From Deltaproteobacteria bacterium (GTDB lineage Bacteria; Myxococcota; Myxococcia; Myxococcales; 40CM-4-68-19): a stretch of 11,554 nt of DNA. The position numbers were made by a program, and so were the translations under genes. Location: assembly GCA_018266095.1 (NCBI GenBank), contig JAFEBC010000442.1, positions 1-11,554 of the forward strand. Reading direction: 5' to 3'. Under the pieces are notes generated by a model. The model had not been told where the DNA came from. It worked only from the letters and a program-made list of their open reading frames with translations, and searched no databases. Shown here piece by piece: positions 9,005-11,554 of the stretch. Every line of letters begins with the position of its first letter. The first letter of the stretch is position 1.

Positions 9005-9603
9005 CCGTGCGCCGTCCCCCCTATCTGTCCATCGTGACCGATGCCGCGCCCACCGGGAAAGCCGATCCGGCCTGCGTGCCGTTCGTGCGGCTCCTCTCGG
9101 CCTCGATCGACCTGGAGCTGCCTCCCGAGGAGGACCTGCGCCTCGCCGAGCACCTCGCCTCGTGCGCCCGCTGCACCGCGCGCAAGGCCCGCTTGCTGGT
9201 CCAGTCGGAGGCGCTGAAGCGCTTCGCGGACGAGCGGGTCGCCGAGCTCGATCTGACCAACTTCTCCTCGCGGGTGATGCAGGCCGTCGCCCGCGACCAG
9301 TCGCGTCCGCGCGGAGTCGCCGTGGTCGGCGCGCGGCTCTCCGAGCTGTGGACCGCGCGGCGCCCGCAGCTCGTGGCCTCGATGGGCGGCTTCGCTGCGG
9401 CCGCGTGCCTGCTCCTCGCGGTCACCATCCACAAGCCCCAGGTGGGCGAGCCGGTGTCGGGTCAGATGGCGGCGCAGGCGCAGGTGCAGGCGCCGCTCTA
9501 TGCCGCCGTGGACGCGCTCGATGTGCAGGGCGGCTCCAGCGCCGTGCTCGACCTCGACGGCCACGACACCACGGTCATCTGGGTCAACGAGGACGCTCAG
9601 TGA
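9001..9603 (+). CDS. Zinc-binding, membrane-anchored anti-sigma factor
   Basis: This 200-residue protein has an N-terminal ZAS/zf-HC2 anti-sigma domain (about 25-75) with the motif H51-x3-C55-x2-C58 in EHLASCARC. A single membrane segment lies at about 124-143 (LVASMGGFAAAACLLLAVTI). A small extracytoplasmic tail ends in DGHDTTVIWVNED, a tail often seen in myxobacterial anti-sigma proteins. It should bind and silence the ECF sigma factor just upstream until an envelope signal releases it. The ATG overlaps the sigma stop by ATGA, consistent with balanced synthesis of the pair. No regulated-proteolysis site can be assigned from sequence alone. Confidence in function is high from motif plus context. 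Confidence 0.88.
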   Translation: MTVRRPPYLSIVTDAAPTGKADPACVPFVRLLSASIDLELPPEEDLRLAEHLASCARCTARKARLLVQSEALKRFADERVAELDLTNFSSRVMQAVARDQSRPRGVAVVGARLSELWTARRPQLVASMGGFAAAACLLLAVTIHKPQVGEPVSGQMAAQAQVQAPLYAAVDALDVQGGSSAVLDLDGHDTTVIWVNEDAQ

Positions 9604-10343
9604 CGATTCGGATGTTCCCTCTGGTGGCGATCCTGCTCGGGTCCTTCGGCGCGCTCGCCGACGGGGCCACGCCGCCGCCTGCCGACAAGCCGGTGCCGCC
9701 CGCGCCGCAGCAGGTGCAGCGACAGCTCACGCCGGTCCCCCGCGGTGCCCAGGCCGAGGGCCGCCAGATGCGCTTCGTCGCGCCCGATGGCGCGCAGGCC
9801 GTCCCGCCGCCGCCCGGCTCGCCGTCGCGTCTGCCGGAGGGACCGCAGCGCGGCCAGCCTGAGCCGCTCGATTCTCCCTCGATGAATCCCCTGCAGGGCC
9901 CGGCCGCCATCGCCGTGCAGCGCGTGCGCATCACCGTGCGCGCCATCGCCGCCACCCGCGCCAAGGACGAGGGCGCCCCGCTCGAGATCGACGGCCGGCT
10001 CACGGCCATCGACGGCGACGTGCGCGCGTTCGCCAACCAGTTCGCCTACAAGGGCTATCGCCTCGTCGACGAGCAGACCTTCGAGCTCGACTTCCAGTCG
10101 CCGGGGCTGATGGAGCTGCCGGGCGGCCGCAGCCTGCGCGTCGAGCCTCTGCGCGTGGTCCCCGACGGCCGCATCCAGGTGCGCCTGATGGTCGTCGGCT
10201 CGCAGCCGGCCAACGCACAGCGCCTCGCCACCGACTACAGCATCGCCCAGGGCCGCACGCTGCTCGTGGGCGGGTACCACGTGGACCCGCGCAAGCCCGA
10301 GGCGGGCACGCTGCTCATCGCGGTGACGCAGGACCGGCGCTAG
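9600..10343 (+). CDS. Exported proline-rich protein of unknown function, third gene of the sigma operon
   Basis: A 247-residue protein not recognised as a named family. A signal peptide (MFPLVAILLGSFGALA, cleavage probably after residue 20) is followed by a Pro/Gln/Ala-rich linker (about 22-100), then a compact domain (about 104-247) rich in alternating hydrophobic beta-strand patterns, including AYKGYRLVDEQTFELDF and a final GRTLLVGGYHVDPR....TLLIAVTQD. The last part is reminiscent of the closing strands of secretin- and FlgA-like beta domains, but this is only a resemblance. The GTG at 9600 is preferred because GAGGA lies 6 bases upstream and it overlaps the anti-sigma stop (GTGA). An ATG at 9612 would still keep the signal peptide. 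Operon position suggests a periplasmic partner or signal-sensing modulator of the sigma/anti-sigma pair; that is inference. Confidence 0.8.
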   Translation: MTIRMFPLVAILLGSFGALADGATPPPADKPVPPAPQQVQRQLTPVPRGAQAEGRQMRFVAPDGAQAVPPPPGSPSRLPEGPQRGQPEPLDSPSMNPLQGPAAIAVQRVRITVRAIAATRAKDEGAPLEIDGRLTAIDGDVRAFANQFAYKGYRLVDEQTFELDFQSPGLMELPGGRSLRVEPLRVVPDGRIQVRLMVVGSQPANAQRLATDYSIAQGRTLLVGGYHVDPRKPEAGTLLIAVTQDRR

Positions 10344-10458
10344 GGTCATTCCAACTCTGTTTTGGCTCAAACGGATGGGCGCGACCTTCGTCGCCGCCAC
10401 TTGCCGCGCGTTTCATGCGAGAGTGCGCGCCCTCACACGCAGCCAAGGACTCCACCTC

Positions 10459-11151
10459 ATGACTCTCCGCACGTCGCTCGCCGCCCTCGCGCTCCTCCTG
10501 CCGCTCGCCGCTCGCGCCGAAGGTGCGCCCAAGACCGACGAGGAGAAGACGCTCTACACGCTCGGCCTGATGGTCGGCGACAGCTTGAAGCCCTTCTCGC
10601 TCACCAAGAAGGAGCTGGAGACGGTCAAGAAGGGCATGGAGGACTCCGTCCTCGGCAACAAGAAGCTGACCGAGATCCAGGAGTGGGGCCCCAAGGTGCA
10701 GGCCCTCGGCCAGACGCGCGCCGCCGCCGCCGCCGAGAAGGAGAAGGCCGCCGCCAAGGACTTCATGGCCAAGAAGGCCAAGGAGCCGGGCGCCAAGGTG
10801 ACGGCCAGCGGCCTCATCTTCAAGAGCCTCTCGCCCGGCACCGGCGCGCAGCCCAAGCCGACCGACCGCGTGAGCGTGAACTACGCGGGCACCTTCATCG
10901 ACGGCAAGCCGTTCGACTCGAGCAAGCCCGGCCAGCCCGCGAACTTCGCCCTGAACCAGGTGGTCGCCTGCTGGACCGAGGGCCTGGGCATGATGAAGGT
11001 CGGCGAGAAGGCCCAGCTCATCTGCCCCGCGTCGATCGCGTACGGTGACCGCGGCCGCCCCGGCATCCCTGGCGGCGCCACGCTGGTGTTCACGGTCGAG
11101 CTGCTGGGCATCGATGCGCCCGCGGGCGCGAACAGCTCGCAGCCGCATTAG
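10459..11151 (+). CDS. Exported FKBP-type peptidyl-prolyl cis-trans isomerase (FkpA/Mip-like)
   Basis: A 230-residue protein with a signal peptide (MTLRTSLAALALLLPLAARA, cleavage near residue 20). An N-terminal helical, Lys/Ala/Glu-rich dimerisation region (about 25-108) with YTLGLMVGDSL and a long charged helix resembles the FkpA/Mip arm. The FKBP domain is at 115-217: VNYAGTFIDGKPFDSS, then VVACWTEGLGMMKVGEK, AYGDRG and IPGGATLVFTVELL. The catalytic-pocket positions corresponding to Tyr26, Asp37, Trp59 and Phe99 of FKBP12 are all present (Y142, D153, W172, F211). Two Cys (171, 189) replace usual pocket-flanking residues. The ATG at 10459 is preferred over the in-frame 10375 start because AAGGA lies 9 bases upstream and it restores the signal peptide. 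The 115 bases after the previous gene contain no convincing promoter, though separate transcription is likely. A strong terminator lies 68 bases downstream. Confidence 0.92.
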   Translation: MTLRTSLAALALLLPLAARAEGAPKTDEEKTLYTLGLMVGDSLKPFSLTKKELETVKKGMEDSVLGNKKLTEIQEWGPKVQALGQTRAAAAAEKEKAAAKDFMAKKAKEPGAKVTASGLIFKSLSPGTGAQPKPTDRVSVNYAGTFIDGKPFDSSKPGQPANFALNQVVACWTEGLGMMKVGEKAQLICPASIAYGDRGRPGIPGGATLVFTVELLGIDAPAGANSSQPH

Positions 11152-11171
11152 CTGGCGTCCGCCGGGCGCGC

Positions 11172-11301
11172 TCCGGGGGAGGGGTCCGTGCTCGGACATG
11201 CACGCTTCGGCCTGACCGACGCCCGCTTTCAGCGGGCGTTTTGCTTCCATCGCCGGTGAGGTGCGCCCTCGCGTGAACTGCGCGCGAACCCCTCCCCCGG
11301 A
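11172..11301. repeat. 14-bp perfect inverted repeat flanking the terminator
   Basis: TCCGGGGGAGGGGT (11172-11185) recurs as its exact reverse complement ACCCCTCCCCCGGA (11288-11301), with 102 bases between them that include the terminator hairpin. The right copy is also the left arm of the longer imperfect hairpin at 11287-11333, so the arms compete for pairing. Function unknown; G/C-rich composition raises the odds of chance somewhat. Confidence 0.7.
11220..11242 (+). terminator. Rho-independent terminator after the FKBP gene
   Basis: A perfect 8-bp stem CGCCCGCT / AGCGGGCG (11220-11227 and 11231-11238) closes a 3-base loop TTC and is directly followed by TTTT on the plus strand. It lies 68 bases after the FKBP stop. 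On the minus strand no T-tract follows, so it acts in one direction only. Confidence 0.9.
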
Positions 11302-11333
11302 CCACGCCCGGCTCTTGGTCCTGGGGATGGGGT
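11287..11333. repeat. 18-bp imperfect inverted repeat in the convergent intergenic region
   Basis: Bases 11287-11304 pair with 11316-11333 at 15 of 18 positions (core GGACCA / TGGTCC) around an 11-base loop. It lies 30-76 bases downstream of the stop of the minus-strand gene at the right edge, so it may serve as that gene's terminator hairpin, but no T-tract follows on the minus strand. It could also protect the transcript end. The rest of the stretch 11243-11362 shows no gene. Confidence 0.6.
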
Positions 11334-11362
11334 AGCTCGTTCCTGATGGCTACGGCTTCTCG

Positions 11363-11554
11363 CTACTCCTTCGGAGCAGATGAAGCGGGGGGCTGCGCGG
11401 GGGGCACCACCACGGCTCCCGGCCCGCCCGGCGCACCAGGACGGCCCATGCCGGCGCCGCTCATGCCTGGGCCACCCATGCCGGGCCCGCCCATGCCGCC
11501 CATGTGCTGCTTCATCATCGCCGACATGTCCTGATACCCGTCTGGCGCCTTGAA
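11363..11554 (-). CDS. C-terminus of an unknown protein with Met/Gly-rich repeat tail (partial, N-terminus beyond right edge)
   Basis: The minus-strand frame is open from the right edge to a TAG at 11365-11363, giving 63 residues. It begins FKAPDGYQDMSAMMKQ and runs into a low-complexity tail with Met every 3-5 residues in a Gly/Pro background (HMGGMGGPGMGGPGMSGAGM), then a Pro/Ala/Val stretch ending ASSAPKE. The frame on the other strand over this region is a shadow: it is short, Pro-rich and lacks a ribosome site. Met/Gly-rich tails occur in metal-binding and in flexible secreted or chaperone-type proteins (GroEL-like GGM tails are a looser parallel), but the family cannot be named from this fragment. 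It converges on the FKBP gene. Confidence 0.72.
   Translation of the reverse strand, partial: FKAPDGYQDMSAMMKQHMGGMGGPGMGGPGMSGAGMGRPGAPGGPGAVVVPPAQPPASSAPKE

Noticed and set aside
10375..10458. N-terminal extension of the FKBP protein from ATG 10375.
   Set aside because: It would bury the signal peptide behind 28 unrelated residues. ATG 10459 has AAGGA at good spacing.
11346..11534. A 62-codon Pro/Gly/Met-rich frame on the plus strand.
   Set aside because: It is the antisense of the minus-strand Met/Gly tail; the repeated ccatgcc units create apparent Met/Pro repeats on both strands. The minus frame is open to the edge and ends at a natural stop.

Overview
The window is about 70% GC, with a strong G/C bias at third codon positions and very long antisense shadow frames. 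Gene content (DUF4175 + HExxH peptidase + MoxR + DUF58 + BatA-like proteins, next to an ECF sigma/zinc anti-sigma cassette whose anti-sigma ends in a TTVIWV-type tail) points to a myxobacterium or close relative (Myxococcota). This assignment rests on protein style and gene order only; no rRNA or other marker is present.

Layout. (1) From 8091 down to base 1, on the minus strand, lies one tightly packed operon read in the order: a large DUF4175 membrane protein with a coiled coil, an exported HExxH/TPR protein, a MoxR AAA+ ATPase, a DUF58 protein, and a BatA-like von Willebrand A membrane protein cut by the left edge. Gene junctions are a 4-base GTGA overlap, a 16-base gap, a 24-base gap and a 0-base junction. 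(2) A 151-base divergent intergenic region (8092-8242) separates it from (3) a plus-strand three-gene operon: an ECF sigma factor, its membrane-anchored zinc anti-sigma factor and an exported proline-rich protein of unknown function, joined by 4-base overlaps (ATGA and GTGA). (4) After a 115-base gap comes a monocistronic exported FKBP-type prolyl isomerase, closed by a textbook intrinsic terminator at 11220-11242. (5) The right edge holds the C-terminal 63 residues of a minus-strand gene with a Met/Gly-rich repeat tail, convergent with the FKBP gene. The intergenic region between them contains nested G/C-rich inverted repeats.

How the parts may work together. MoxR ATPases with DUF58 and VWA partners are known to form chaperone-like or metal-insertion systems acting on VWA proteins at the membrane (Bat/MoxR systems). 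The DUF4175 and HExxH proteins add an envelope module that is usually linked to them in this type of genome. The divergent ECF sigma/anti-sigma pair is the typical wiring for an envelope-stress response, so sigma control of the MoxR operon through the shared intergenic region is a reasonable but untested inference. The exported FKBP would fit envelope protein folding. Most genes are recognisable families. The least explained items are the third gene of the sigma operon, the Met/Gly tail protein, and the repeats at the 3' end and inside the DUF58 stop region.
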